16,250 bases of DNA from the NCBI GenBank assembly GCA_012735455.1, contig JAAYHG010000165.1:1-16250 (forward strand), given 5' to 3'. This DNA comes from Bacillota bacterium (GTDB lineage Bacteria; Bacillota; DTU030; DUMP01). Positions within the stretch are counted from its first letter, which is position 1. The number at the start of each line of letters is the position of its first letter. Of this stretch, positions 7,811 to 15,872 are shown piece by piece. The notes beneath the pieces were generated by a model. The model worked only from the letters and a program-made list of their open reading frames with translations, was not told where the DNA came from and searched no databases. The translations under genes and the position numbers were made by a program.

Positions 7811-9145
7811 TTAAATGACGTTCAGATACTGGTCCAACTCCCACTGGTGGACCTGGGTGCGATAAAGATTCCATTCAATTTCCTTGGCCTCAATGAAGCG
7901 ATCTAGCACATGTTTACCTAAAGTCTCCTTAATAATCGTGTCTCGGCTTAGCTCCCCCAAGGCTTCCCCAAGACTAGTCGGTAGGCTCAGGATATGCATT
8001 GCCCGCCGGTCTTCTTCTGTGAGACCGTAAACATTCTCATTCACTGGACCAGGGGGCGTCAAGTTACGCTTGATTCCATCCAAACCTGCCCTGAGCACCA
8101 CCGCCAGGGTTAGGTAAGGATTGCTGGATGGATCAGGACTCCTCAGCTCCAACCGCGTTCCAATTCCGCGGCGCGCCGGCACACGAATCAAGGGACTTCT
8201 GTTCGCCAGAGACCAAGCAATATAAACCGGGGCCTCATAGCCGGTAACCAGGCGCTTATACGAGTTCACCAAGGGATTGGTAATAGCAGTATAGCCTGGG
8301 GCATGCACCATAAGGCCCGCCAGGAAGTTGAGCGCCAGGGAACTGAGCTGATACTTGCCAGCGGGATCGTAAAACACGTTTTCCCCGTCCTTGAACAACG
8401 AGATGTGGCAGTGCATACCCGAGCCAGGGATACCGTAAATGGGTTTCGGCATAAAAGTAGCGTGCAGGTTGTGCTCCTTGGCCACCATCCGCACTGCCAA
8501 GCGGAAGGTGGTAATATTGTCTGCAGTGGTCAAAGCATTGGCATACTTAAAGTCTATCTCGTGCTGACCCGGTCCCACCTCATGGTGGGCTGCCTCAATC
8601 TCAAAGCCTAGCTTCTCCAGTGCCAGGACCATGTCCTGCCGAGCGTGCTCCCCCAAGTCGATGGGTGTCAAGTCGAAGTAACTTGCCCGGTCTAGGGTGT
8701 GGGTGGTGGGGCGCCCGTGTTCATCCCGCTCAAAAAGGTAGAACTCCGGTTCCGGACCCACATTCATCTCAAAACCAAGCTCCGCAGCCTCAGCCAAGGC
8801 CCGTTTTAACACGTAACGTGGATCCCCTTCAAAGGGTGTGCCGTCTGGCTTGTAAACATCGCAGATCAAGCGCCCTGTACGGATGTGGTTACCGTTTTCC
8901 CGAGGGTAGATGACAAAAGTGTTTGGGTCCGGTCGTAATGCCATGTCAGACTCGTTGATGCGGACAAAACCCGCAATAGATGAGCCGTCAAACATCGTCT
9001 CGCCGTTTAGCGCTCTTTCCAACTGGCTAAGAGGGATAGCCACATTCTTACTAGCGCCAAGGATATCGGTAATCTGGAGAAAGATCATCTCCACATGTTC
9101 TTCTTTAGCTATACGGAGAACATCAGCCTCAGTATATTTGAACAC
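7811..9145 (-). CDS. glnA: Glutamine synthetase, type I-alpha
   Basis: This enzyme condenses glutamate and ammonia to glutamine with ATP and is the main ammonium assimilation enzyme, a cytoplasmic dodecamer. The 444 residues match the length and numbering of the Bacillus subtilis enzyme. The metal ligands Glu132, Glu134, Glu189, Glu196, His245 and Glu333 all occupy the expected places ([30 protein letters not shown]). Arg62 and Glu304, which are tied to glutamine feedback inhibition in the alpha type, are present. The adenylylation loop and extra insertion of the beta type are absent. The start is a GTG at 9143-9145, with GGGAG 8 nt upstream and a standard [10 protein letters not shown]-terminus. 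Two sigma-A-like promoters lie upstream: one inside the region of the regulator's lost tail (9199-9226) and one before the regulator (9619-9647). I found no GlnR/TnrA box by eye. Confidence 0.98.
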   Translation of the reverse strand: MFKYTEADVLRIAKEEHVEMIFLQITDILGASKNVAIPLSQLERALNGETMFDGSSIAGFVRINESDMALRPDPNTFVIYPRENGNHIRTGRLICDVYKPDGTPFEGDPRYVLKRALAEAAELGFEMNVGPEPEFYLFERDEHGRPTTHTLDRASYFDLTPIDLGEHARQDMVLALEKLGFEIEAAHHEVGPGQHEIDFKYANALTTADNITTFRLAVRMVAKEHNLHATFMPKPIYGIPGSGMHCHISLFKDGENVFYDPAGKYQLSSLALNFLAGLMVHAPGYTAITNPLVNSYKRLVTGYEAPVYIAWSLANRSPLIRVPARRGIGTRLELRSPDPSSNPYLTLAVVLRAGLDGIKRNLTPPGPVNENVYGLTEEDRRAMHILSLPTSLGEALGELSRDTIIKETLGKHVLDRFIEAKEIEWNLYRTQVHQWELDQYLNVI

Positions 9146-9198
9146 CTTACATGCTCCCTTTCTTTCCTGCGTACAGCTCCTATAACCGCCCCCATGCC

Positions 9199-9226
9199 AT
9201 TATTTCTCCAATTATCTCTTTGGCAA
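9199..9226 (-). promoter_or_regulatory. Candidate sigma-A promoter directly upstream of glnA
   Basis: On the minus strand TTGCCA (9221-9226) and AATAAT (9199-9204) are 16 nt apart, each matching five of six consensus bases. The expected transcript start is about 45 nt before the glnA GTG. This would let glnA be transcribed independently of the upstream regulator gene. Confidence 0.5.
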
Positions 9227-9256
9227 CGATTAACTGACAGGTAAACGGCGCTGAGC

Positions 9257-9556
9257 CTAACCTGCTCCTGCTGCCGTACCAAATCCGTGACTCCTGCCCC
9301 CCCGCGGCGGGGGTTGTCGTGTCGGTTGTGGCAGTTGAGCTCTTAAGCAGGACTTATCTAACTGGGCTGATCGAAAGTAAACCCCCTCAAGGCGTTCCAC
9401 CTCAAGCGGCGAATAGCGCTTCTGGTAGCCAGTGGTACAAGCAGGCATGATTAGACCCAGCTTCTCACAGTAGCGAATCTGCCCGTCCGTCAGGCCGGTA
9501 AGCTGCCAAACCATCCCAATGGAGTACACCAGAACATGTCGGTCGACATCAGCCAC
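9257..9556 (-). CDS. GlnR/TnrA-like MerR-family regulator, probably frameshift-disrupted
   Basis: Residues 9-58 form a MerR-type winged helix: YSIGMVWQLTGLTDGQIRY, then EKLGLIMP, then GYQKRYSPLEVERLEGV. The sequence and the place directly upstream of glnA resemble GlnR, the nitrogen regulator of glutamine synthetase. The frame ends as a low-complexity tail (PPPRGGRSHGFGTAAGAG). If one G is removed from the run of seven (9297-9303), the frame instead continues as AGVTDLVRQQEQVRLSAVYL, a plausible amphipathic regulator tail. That frame then runs on into glnA without a proper stop. Two conserved residues in the domain are also cysteines here (RYCEK for the usual RYYE, PACT for PART). I infer a decaying gene, although an assembly error in the homopolymer would give part of the same picture. 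The start is GTG 9554-9556, after GAGGGGGTG. A consensus promoter at 9619-9647 precedes it. Confidence 0.7.
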   Translation of the reverse strand: MADVDRHVLVYSIGMVWQLTGLTDGQIRYCEKLGLIMPACTTGYQKRYSPLEVERLEGVYFRSAQLDKSCLRAQLPQPTRQPPPRGGRSHGFGTAAGAG

Positions 9557-9577
9557 GCTCGCACCCCCTCGTTATCC

Positions 9578-9592
9578 TTCTGTAATACAGAA
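9578..9592. promoter_or_regulatory. Perfect palindrome TTCTGTA-N-TACAGAA in the regulator leader
   Basis: A 7-bp inverted repeat with a one-base centre lies about 27 nt downstream of the -10 box of the regulator promoter and 22 nt before the regulator's GTG. This is a fitting place for a repressor operator, perhaps for the regulator itself. It does not match the GlnR/TnrA box TGTNA-N7-TNACA. Confidence 0.45.
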
Positions 9593-9618
9593 AATGGAAC
9601 CTGAAAAATTATGGACTT

Positions 9619-9647
9619 ATTATACTATCCGGGTATTCACCTGACAA
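9619..9647 (-). promoter_or_regulatory. Sigma-A promoter of the regulator-glnA unit
   Basis: On the minus strand TTGTCA (9642-9647, five of six) and a perfect TATAAT (9619-9624) are separated by 17 nt. It is the best housekeeping promoter in the window and reads into the MerR-like gene and glnA. Confidence 0.8.
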
Positions 9648-9711
9648 GAAGCAACGAAAACCATTTCTGGCATACACGACCGGTTTTTTCGTGGAAACTA
9701 CATGTCCGCGG

Positions 9712-9740
9712 TTACATTTTTCTGGCGATATGCATACGTT
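9712..9740 (+). promoter_or_regulatory. Candidate sigma-E/K-like promoter of the amidase-like gene
   Basis: TTACATT (9712-9718) and CATACGTT (9733-9740) are 14 nt apart. This is a partial match to the mother-cell sigma-E pattern (KMATATT, 13-15 nt, CATACANT). No good sigma-A pair is seen in this 236-bp intergenic region on the plus strand. The match is weak and by eye. Confidence 0.25.
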
Positions 9741-9792
9741 ATTCCTAAGGACCATCATGTGTGACAGTTTTCTTCCTGGGAGGTAAGCATTT

Positions 9793-10686
9793 GTGTTTAC
9801 TCCTGCTCTCTTAGTAAACCTCCGCACCCACCTATCTCAGGCCGGAGATACCAAACTCACAGGAGACTCTCTGATAATTGTTGAGTTCTTTGGTTCGCCC
9901 ACCGTTTCCACCCAAGAGGTAGGGCTAAACCTGTCTCTCAGCTTCTCTGGGGCGGAGCTTAACATGCCAGCAGGTACCTACAACATCTACGATTCCTTGG
10001 TTAACAGGGTCGTACTGCAGCAGCTGGATGACACTGTTCATCTTACCGTAGAGCGAGATCTAGCAGCACCGTGGGAGTTGCGAGAGGAGATTGGTGCTGT
10101 TCACCGTTTTCACCTCCATCTTTTTCCCACCCCGCTGCAGGAAATTTTCACCGGGCGCATTGTGCGCCTGGACCCTTTGGCTCGTCCGGGAGCCTACAGC
10201 CCTACACGCCTTCCAGAGGCGGTACCTACCAGGGACATTGCCCAGCGCCTGGCCCGGCTGCTCGCTGCCGCCGGAGCAAGACCACACCAAAACAACAATT
10301 GGAGCGGCCTCCCGTCACTCAGCCTGAAGGACATCTGGTCCGGCCGGCGCTGTGACGTCGTCCTAGGCATCGCCACCTTGCTGAACCCCAAACGCCCATG
10401 CTCGGGCTTAGGCCTGCGCTATCGCGCCGGAGACCCTGCCAGCCTACGTCTGGCTCAAATTCTCAGGGCGGAGATAGAGCGCAAGCTCCCCCTGCCCCTC
10501 CTCTCTTTCTGCAACACAGGGAGCCAACTGCTGGGCGCCTCTCCCGTACCTGGTGTGGTGGCGGAGGTAGGTTGTCTCTCTCACCGGGTAGACGAGGGAA
10601 TGCTGCGGGATATTGACCACAAGCAAAAACTCGCCCAAACCTTGTTCAATGGCTTGAAACACTTTTTTGCCGAACGCAGAATGTAG
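9793..10686 (+). CDS. Amidase_3-fold protein with AMIN-like N-terminus, predicted catalytically inactive
   Basis: This 297-residue protein has the outline of an N-acetylmuramoyl-L-alanine amidase. Residues about 25-120 are a beta-rich region that could be AMIN-like, and 121-292 follow the Amidase_3 pattern. The zinc site is gone. The usual DPGHGG reads DPLARPG (127-133), the position of the SIHAN histidine is Ala194 in LGIATLL, and the EKD glutamate has no clear equivalent. The C-terminal motif is kept as VPGVVAEVGCLSH (252-264) with Glu258. No signal peptide is visible, and an in-frame TAA at 9784-9786 rules out a longer N-terminus. The GTG start at 9793 has GGGAGGT (9778-9784) 8 nt upstream. 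The long intact frame argues for a functional non-enzymatic role such as peptidoglycan or protein binding rather than recent decay. It shares its upstream region with the divergent regulator-glnA unit. Confidence 0.62.
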   Translation: MFTPALLVNLRTHLSQAGDTKLTGDSLIIVEFFGSPTVSTQEVGLNLSLSFSGAELNMPAGTYNIYDSLVNRVVLQQLDDTVHLTVERDLAAPWELREEIGAVHRFHLHLFPTPLQEIFTGRIVRLDPLARPGAYSPTRLPEAVPTRDIAQRLARLLAAAGARPHQNNNWSGLPSLSLKDIWSGRRCDVVLGIATLLNPKRPCSGLGLRYRAGDPASLRLAQILRAEIERKLPLPLLSFCNTGSQLLGASPVPGVVAEVGCLSHRVDEGMLRDIDHKQKLAQTLFNGLKHFFAERRM

Positions 10687-10728
10687 AGTAACGTATAACC
10701 ACACAGGCCAGGTTAAAGCTACAAACGA

Positions 10729-10755
10729 AGAGGGCGGCCAAAAAGGCCGCCCTCT
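10729..10755. terminator. Hairpin between the amidase-like gene and uvrC
   Basis: An 11-bp perfect stem, AGAGGGCGGCC (10729-10739) and GGCCGCCCTCT (10745-10755), closes an A5 loop. It lies between two convergent genes and overlaps the uvrC stop codon by two bases. Neither side has a strong U-run, and the minus side reads UCGUUUG, so termination may be partial. It can still serve both genes. Confidence 0.65.
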
Positions 10756-12556
10756 AGTTGTGGAGCTGGTTGTAAAGCGCCTCTGCTACTGGCTTCGTCA
10801 TCCCTGGCACAGACAGTAATTCCTCCAAAGTCGCTTCTTTGATTTTCTTAAGGGAACCAAAACGCTTCAGCAAGGCCTGACGACGCCGCGGGCCGATACC
10901 GGGCACCTCATCGAGTTCTGAGCGCAGCACTTTTTGAGTGTGTAGCACACGATGGTAACTCACACCAAAACGGTGCGATTCGTCTCGTACCCGCTGCAAA
11001 AGCTGCAGCGCCACTGAATCCCTCGGCAGCCGGTACGGCTCTGATCGCCCTTCTTCATACAGCTCCTCATACTCTTCGGCCAGGCCAAAGGTAGGGATTG
11101 AGCCCAGCCCCAGCTCTTTAAGAACCTCGCGAGCCGCACCCAACTGTCCTTTGCCACCATCGATCAGGATTAGGTCCGGCAGAGGTAGTTTGTCCCGAAG
11201 ACTACCACTGTAACGCCGCCGAATCACCTCGGCCATCATGGCAAAGTCATTGGCTTGAAACACGGTACGGATGCGAAAGCGGCGGTAGTGCCCCTTGCGC
11301 GGTTCACCGTTCTCAAAAACCACCATGGCACCCACCGCTTCCTGTCCCTGAATATTGGAGATATCAAAACCCTCAATGCGCTCCGGGGGCCTCTCTAGGT
11401 TTAAGGCCACCTGCAGTGCAGCCACCGCCCCCTCAGTACGGGCTTCACGGTGCGCCCACAGTTCTTCTGCCTCACGCAGGGCAAGGGTTGCATTATTGGC
11501 GGCCAGCGCCGTCAGCTCTTTCTTGGCCCCTCGCTGCGGCACACGAATGCTCACTTTGCGGTCAGCTAATCGGCTCAGGTACTCTGCTAAGAGCTCTTGG
11601 TCATCAGCCGGTTCAGCCAGAAGGAGCTGCGGAGGAATGCTGGCCGCCCGGGAGTAATAGTCCTTCAGGAAGCTGGCCAGCACCTCAGGGCGCTCATGTC
11701 CCTCGGTACCCTTAAGGAAAAAGGTGTCGCGGGCTGTTAGCTTTCCGCCCCGCACCTGGAAGACCTGCACACAGGCTTCGGTAATACCACGTGCCAAGGC
11801 GATAACATCCTGATCCACATCGGCCAGGGACACCACCTTCTGTTTTTCCAGCACACGTTCCAAGGCTGCCACCTGATCACGCAACACAGCAGCCTCTTCA
11901 AAGCGCAGAGTTGCAGCCGCCTCGGCCATGCGTTCCTTGAGGCGCTTAATCAGCACCTCCTGTCGCCCTTCCAGAAACAGCGTCAACTCCTTTACCATCT
12001 CCCCATAGGCCGCCTTGTCTGCCAACCCAACACAGGGTGCTGAACAACGCTTAATGTGGTAGTTAAGGCAGGGTCGCTCCCGGTGGGCAAAGTCATGAGG
12101 ACTACAGGTCCGCAGAGGGAAAAGCTTCTTCAAGAGTAGCACTGTGTTATTAAGAGCTCCCACATCGGTATAGGGACCAAAATAGCGGGCCTCATCAGCT
12201 CTGAACCGCCGCGTCACCATAAGGCGAGGGTATTCCTCGTTCAGTGTGAGCTTAAGATACGGGTACTGCTTGTCGTCACGCAGAAGGATATTGTAACGGG
12301 GATGGTACTTCTTAATGAAGTTGCACTCCAGCGCCAGGGCCTCTACCTCTGAATCCGTGACGATATACTCAAAATCGTTCAGGTGTTGGAGCATAGCTCG
12401 CACCTTAGGCGCCTGGGTCCCGCCTTTAAAATAGGAGCGCACCCGGTTCTTGAGATTAACCGCCTTGCCCACGTAAATGATCTCACCGCGGCGGTCCTTC
12501 ATGAGATAGACTCCCGGCTGCTCTGGCAAGAGCTCCAACTTCTTGTCTAAGTCCAT
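10754..12556 (-). CDS. uvrC: Excinuclease ABC subunit C
   Basis: UvrC is the dual-incision nuclease of nucleotide excision repair. It joins the UvrB-DNA complex and cuts on both sides of the lesion. The 600-residue length is typical. In order, there is a GIY-YIG nuclease domain (PGVYLMK at 14-20, IIYVGKAVNLKNRVRSYF at 27-43), a cysteine-containing linker, and a UVR domain that binds UvrB near 200-235 (TLRFEEAAVLRDQV). The RNase H-like endonuclease domain follows with IEGFDISNIQG and ILIDGGKGQL, and then a C-terminal tandem helix-hairpin-helix (VPGIGPRRRQALL, VPGMTKPVAEAL). The ATG at 12554-12556 follows AAGGAGG. The gene starts 19 bp after the uvrA stop, so the two are probably cotranscribed. 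Confidence 0.98.
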   Translation of the reverse strand: MDLDKKLELLPEQPGVYLMKDRRGEIIYVGKAVNLKNRVRSYFKGGTQAPKVRAMLQHLNDFEYIVTDSEVEALALECNFIKKYHPRYNILLRDDKQYPYLKLTLNEEYPRLMVTRRFRADEARYFGPYTDVGALNNTVLLLKKLFPLRTCSPHDFAHRERPCLNYHIKRCSAPCVGLADKAAYGEMVKELTLFLEGRQEVLIKRLKERMAEAAATLRFEEAAVLRDQVAALERVLEKQKVVSLADVDQDVIALARGITEACVQVFQVRGGKLTARDTFFLKGTEGHERPEVLASFLKDYYSRAASIPPQLLLAEPADDQELLAEYLSRLADRKVSIRVPQRGAKKELTALAANNATLALREAEELWAHREARTEGAVAALQVALNLERPPERIEGFDISNIQGQEAVGAMVVFENGEPRKGHYRRFRIRTVFQANDFAMMAEVIRRRYSGSLRDKLPLPDLILIDGGKGQLGAAREVLKELGLGSIPTFGLAEEYEELYEEGRSEPYRLPRDSVALQLLQRVRDESHRFGVSYHRVLHTQKVLRSELDEVPGIGPRRRQALLKRFGSLKKIKEATLEELLSVPGMTKPVAEALYNQLHN

Positions 12557-12575
12557 GCTCCGCCTCCTTCCGCAA

Positions 12576-15425
12576 TCAGCGGCCCGCCAATTCCGCCCCG
12601 ATGTTCTCTTGGGTCAAAACGCGGCGCAAAAACTGCCCGGTGTAGGACTCGGGGGTGGCCGCGACCTCCTCTGGCGTGCCTTGGGCAACAACCCGGCCGC
12701 CGTCGTCGCCGCCCTCCGGACCCAGGTCAATTATATAGTCGGCGCTTTTGATTACATCTAAGTTGTGCTCAATCACCAAGACGGTGTTTCCTGAGTCCAC
12801 CAGGCACTGCAGCACCTCAAGAAGCTTCTCTATATCGGCAAAGTGCAGGCCAGTGGTGGGTTCATCCAAGATGTAAAGGGTACGCCCATTGGAACGCCGG
12901 GAAAGCTCTGTGGCCAGTTTCACCCTTTGCGCCTCTCCTCCGGACAAAGTGGTGGCTGGCTGACCCAAGCGGATATAACCCAAGCCCACGTCATAAAGAG
13001 TCTGAAGCTTAGTCGCGATGCGGGGTATATTGGCAAAGAAGGGCAGGGCCTCGCTCACAGTCATGCCCAGCACATCCGCAATAGACTTTCCTTTATACCT
13101 AACCTCCAAAGTTTCCCGGTTGTAGCGTCGGCCTTTACAGACCTCGCATGGCACGTAGACATCGGGCAAGAAGTGCATCTCAATCTTGAGTATGCCGTCG
13201 CCACGGCAGGCCTCACAACGCCCGCCTCGCACGTTAAAGCTGAAGCGTCCCGGCTTATAACCTCTCATCCGCGCCTCCGGAGTGAGACTGAAAAGCTCAC
13301 GGATGGGGTCAAAGGCCCCGGTGTAGGTGGCAGGGTTGGAGCGCGGCGTGCGACCGATGGGCGACTGGTCAATGGCAATCACCTTGTCCAGGTGCTCCTC
13401 GCCCAAGATACCACGGTGCTTGCCCGGTAGGGTGTGGGCCCGGTTGAGGTCTTGAGCCAAGCGCCGGAACAGGATATCGTTCACCAGTGTAGATTTCCCC
13501 GATCCCGAGACCCCAGTGACACAAACAAAAACACCTAGAGGAATCTTGACATCTATATCCTTCAGGTTGTGTTCGGCCGCACCTTGGACAGTCAGCCAAT
13601 TCCCATTGGGCTGGCGCCGCACAGCCGGCACATGGATACGACGTTTGCCGCTCAGGTACTGGCCGGTAAGTGAGCGGGAGCAGGCCTTCACCTCAGCCAA
13701 GGTTCCCGCCACCACCAGCTCACCGCCCTGCTCTCCGGCTTTGGGCCCGATATCTACCAAGTAGTCTGCTGCCTCCATGGTCTCTTGATCGAGTTCCACC
13801 ACCAATACAGTATTGCCCAAGTCGCGCAGCCTCTTTAGGGTATGAATAAGACGCTGGTTATCGCGTTGGTGCAAACCAATACTGGGCTCGTCCAAGATAT
13901 AGAGTACTCCCATGAGACTAGACCCGATCTGCGTAGCTAGACGAATCCGCTGTGCCTCACCACCTGAGAGACTCCCGGCAATCCGGTCTAAGGTCAGGTA
14001 ACCTAGGCCCACGTTCGACAAAAAGCCCAGGCGAGCCAGGATCTCTTTTAGAATCCGTTCGCTTATTAAACGCTCGCGCTCGCCGAGTTTAAGTTCTGTA
14101 AAGAACCGTTCCGCTTCCCGCACAGAGAGGGCTGCCACCTGGGCAATATTGCGCCCTCCCACCAGTACCGCCAAGCTTGCGGGCTTGAGACGTTGACCTT
14201 GGCAGGCCTGACAGGGGCGCGTGCTCATGTACTCCTCGTATTCGCTGCGCGCCGCATCTGACTGGGATTCCCGGTAGCGCCGCTCAAGGATAGGAATGAC
14301 TCCCTCCCAGTCCGTCTCAAAGATACGGGCCTCGCCCCAGCGGTTCAGGTACTCCACGCGAAAGCGCTGACCCCCATTCCCGTAGAGGAGCAAGTCCTTG
14401 TGTTCCGGTTTGAGCTCCCGGAAAGGAGTGTCAGTACTAAACCCGTAGTGGCGAGCCAGTGCTTCCAGGATCTGCGGAAAGTAGTTAGAGGAGCGACTAA
14501 AGGCAACGATAGCTCCATCTGCCACCGACTTGTTGTGATCAGGAATCACCAGGTCCGGGTCTATCTCCATGGTGATGCCGAGTCCTGTGCAGTTGGGGCA
14601 CGCCCCATAAGGAGTGTTGAAAGAAAAGAGGCGCGGCGACAGTTCCTCAAAACTGAAACCACACTTGGGGCAGGCAAAGTTCTGGGAGAAGGTGTACTCC
14701 TCCCCATCCACCACCGCTGCCACAATCAGCCCACCACTTAGTCCCAGCGCCAGTTCCAGCGAATCTGCCAGTCTCTCCCTGATCCCCGGGCGAACCACCA
14801 GGCGGTCCACTACTACTTCCAGGGTGTGCTTCTTATTCTTGTCCAGGCTTATCTCTTCACTCAATTCACGTACTTCGCCGTCCACACGCATACGTACGAA
14901 CCCGCTTTTGCGCATTTCGTCTATAACCTTCTTGTGTTCGCCTTTACGCCCGCGAACCAGAGGAGCCAAGATCAGAAAACGCGTACCCTCCGGCTGGGCC
15001 AAGATTTGATCCACCATTTGGTCCACTGTCTGCCTGGCAATCACTTCCCCACAGTTGGGGCAAAAAGGTTGGCCAATACGCGCAAAAAGGAGGCGCAGAT
15101 AGTCATAAATCTCTGTCACCGTACCTACCGTGGAACGCGGGTTGTGGCTGGTGGTCTTTTGGTCAATAGAGATAGCCGGTGAAAGCCCTTCAATAGAGTC
15201 CACATCCTGCTTGTCCATCTGGCCCAAGAACTGCCGCGCGTAAGCTGAGAGAGACTCCACGTAGCGTCGCTGTCCCTCAGCGTAGATGGTGTCAAAGGCC
15301 AGGGAGGATTTGCCTGAACCGGACAAGCCGGTGATCACTACCAGTTTGTTCCGGGGCAGGGCAACATTGATGTTCTTAAGATTATGCTGTCGGGCCCCGC
15401 GGACCCGAATGTATTCCTCTGCCAC
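12576..15425 (-). CDS. uvrA: Excinuclease ABC subunit A
   Basis: UvrA is the damage-recognition ATPase of nucleotide excision repair. As a dimer it scans DNA and loads UvrB at lesions. The 949 residues are the standard length. Both ABC modules are complete: Walker A GLSGSGKS (33-40) and GVSGSGKST (near 638), with signatures [14 protein letters not shown] (near 485) and [14 protein letters not shown] (near 825). Zinc modules are visible as CPKC...CPNC in the first half, CQAC in the insertion, and CEAC...CEVC near 735-760. The start is a GTG at 15423-15425, giving [24 protein letters not shown] lies 11 nt upstream. A promoter is visible at 15469-15496. I see no LexA/DinR box (CGAAC-N4-GTTCG) upstream of this gene. 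uvrC follows 19 bp later. Confidence 0.98.
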   Translation of the reverse strand: MAEEYIRVRGARQHNLKNINVALPRNKLVVITGLSGSGKSSLAFDTIYAEGQRRYVESLSAYARQFLGQMDKQDVDSIEGLSPAISIDQKTTSHNPRSTVGTVTEIYDYLRLLFARIGQPFCPNCGEVIARQTVDQMVDQILAQPEGTRFLILAPLVRGRKGEHKKVIDEMRKSGFVRMRVDGEVRELSEEISLDKNKKHTLEVVVDRLVVRPGIRERLADSLELALGLSGGLIVAAVVDGEEYTFSQNFACPKCGFSFEELSPRLFSFNTPYGACPNCTGLGITMEIDPDLVIPDHNKSVADGAIVAFSRSSNYFPQILEALARHYGFSTDTPFRELKPEHKDLLLYGNGGQRFRVEYLNRWGEARIFETDWEGVIPILERRYRESQSDAARSEYEEYMSTRPCQACQGQRLKPASLAVLVGGRNIAQVAALSVREAERFFTELKLGERERLISERILKEILARLGFLSNVGLGYLTLDRIAGSLSGGEAQRIRLATQIGSSLMGVLYILDEPSIGLHQRDNQRLIHTLKRLRDLGNTVLVVELDQETMEAADYLVDIGPKAGEQGGELVVAGTLAEVKACSRSLTGQYLSGKRRIHVPAVRRQPNGNWLTVQGAAEHNLKDIDVKIPLGVFVCVTGVSGSGKSTLVNDILFRRLAQDLNRAHTLPGKHRGILGEEHLDKVIAIDQSPIGRTPRSNPATYTGAFDPIRELFSLTPEARMRGYKPGRFSFNVRGGRCEACRGDGILKIEMHFLPDVYVPCEVCKGRRYNRETLEVRYKGKSIADVLGMTVSEALPFFANIPRIATKLQTLYDVGLGYIRLGQPATTLSGGEAQRVKLATELSRRSNGRTLYILDEPTTGLHFADIEKLLEVLQCLVDSGNTVLVIEHNLDVIKSADYIIDLGPEGGDDGGRVVAQGTPEEVAATPESYTGQFLRRVLTQENIGAELAGR

Positions 15426-15468
15426 TTGGCATCAGTCTCCTCACCAGGTAAGCTCTATTTCGTTCTCC

Positions 15469-15496
15469 ATTATATCACATTTAGTGGACGCGCCAA
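15469..15496 (-). promoter_or_regulatory. Sigma-A promoter of uvrA-uvrC
   Basis: On the minus strand TTGGCG (15491-15496) and a perfect TATAAT (15469-15474) are 16 nt apart. The expected transcript start leaves a leader of about 35-40 nt before the uvrA GTG. Confidence 0.7.
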
Positions 15497-15516
15497 GGGA
15501 ACAGACTAAAAGCGAA

Positions 15517-15540
15517 ACCCGGACCACACATGGCCCGGGT
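15517..15540 (-). terminator. Probable terminator of the glutaredoxin gene
   Basis: On the minus strand an ACCCGG/CCGGGT stem (15517-15522 with 15535-15540) is extended inward by two pairs past an A-C mismatch. UUUCGCUUUU follows. It starts 16 nt after the glutaredoxin stop codon and just before the uvrA promoter. Confidence 0.6.
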
Positions 15541-15556
15541 CTTTACTCCTGCCTAA

Positions 15557-15796
15557 TTACAAACCGAGAAGTTGAGTAATGCGCGCCTTGTCGAAGCCAA
15601 CTATTACCTCATCGCCGATCTTAACTGTTGGAACCGCAGAACGCCCTGTATAACCCAGCATCTCTTTGAGTGCTGCTTTGTCAACAGCTACGTTCTTTTC
15701 CTCATAGACAACGTTGTTCTTGGAAAGAAACTCTTTCACCACAGTGCAATAGGGGCACGTAGGAGTGGTGTAAACAATGACTTCGGGGGCTGTCAT
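15557..15796 (-). CDS. Glutaredoxin-like thiol redox protein (YruB/NrdH type)
   Basis: This is a 79-residue single-domain thioredoxin-fold protein that reduces protein disulfides or acts as an electron carrier in the cytoplasm. The CPYC active site is at Cys14-Cys17 in YTTPTCPYC, the cis-proline motif is SAVPTVKIG, and the C-terminus [13 protein letters not shown] is typical of the clostridial YruB-like group. The ATG at 15794-15796 is chosen because AAGGAGG lies 9 nt upstream. A longer GTG-initiated frame would include that site. The gene sits between uvrB and uvrA but seems to have its own promoter (15829-15857) and terminator (15517-15540). The reductant and targets are not evident, and no ribonucleotide reductase gene is nearby to mark it as NrdH. 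Confidence 0.88.
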   Translation of the reverse strand: MTAPEVIVYTTPTCPYCTVVKEFLSKNNVVYEEKNVAVDKAALKEMLGYTGRSAVPTVKIGDEVIVGFDKARITQLLGL

Positions 15797-15828
15797 ATCG
15801 CATAACCTCCTTCTCACCTTTCCATTCT

Positions 15829-15857
15829 ATTGTAACCACTCAGGCTACGGATGTACA
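15829..15857 (-). promoter_or_regulatory. Candidate sigma-A promoter of the glutaredoxin gene
   Basis: On the minus strand TGTACA (15852-15857, four of six) and TACAAT (15829-15834, five of six) are separated by 17 nt. It lies in the 76-bp gap after uvrB and just before the glutaredoxin Shine-Dalgarno. Confidence 0.5.
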
Positions 15858-15872
15858 GCCTTTTCCTTCCAC

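Noticed and set aside
9147..9152. ATG-TAA start-stop pair between the Shine-Dalgarno and the GTG of glnA
   Set aside because: It lies only 1 nt from the GGGAG motif, too close to be initiated from it, so translational control by a minimal frame is unlikely.
9654..9692. Inverted repeat ACGAAAACC / GGTTTTTTCGT between the divergent promoters
   Set aside because: The right arm has two extra T, the loop is 19 nt, and neither expected transcript crosses it, so I could not support a terminator or a defined operator.
12843..13430. A 195-codon plus-strand open frame inside uvrA
   Set aside because: It is antisense to well-conserved UvrA coding sequence, has no family resemblance, and I see no ribosome binding site that would favour it.
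15426..15556. Search for an SOS (LexA/DinR) box before uvrA
   Set aside because: No CGAAC-N4-GTTCG or close variant is seen. SOS control, if present, may act through uvrB outside the window.
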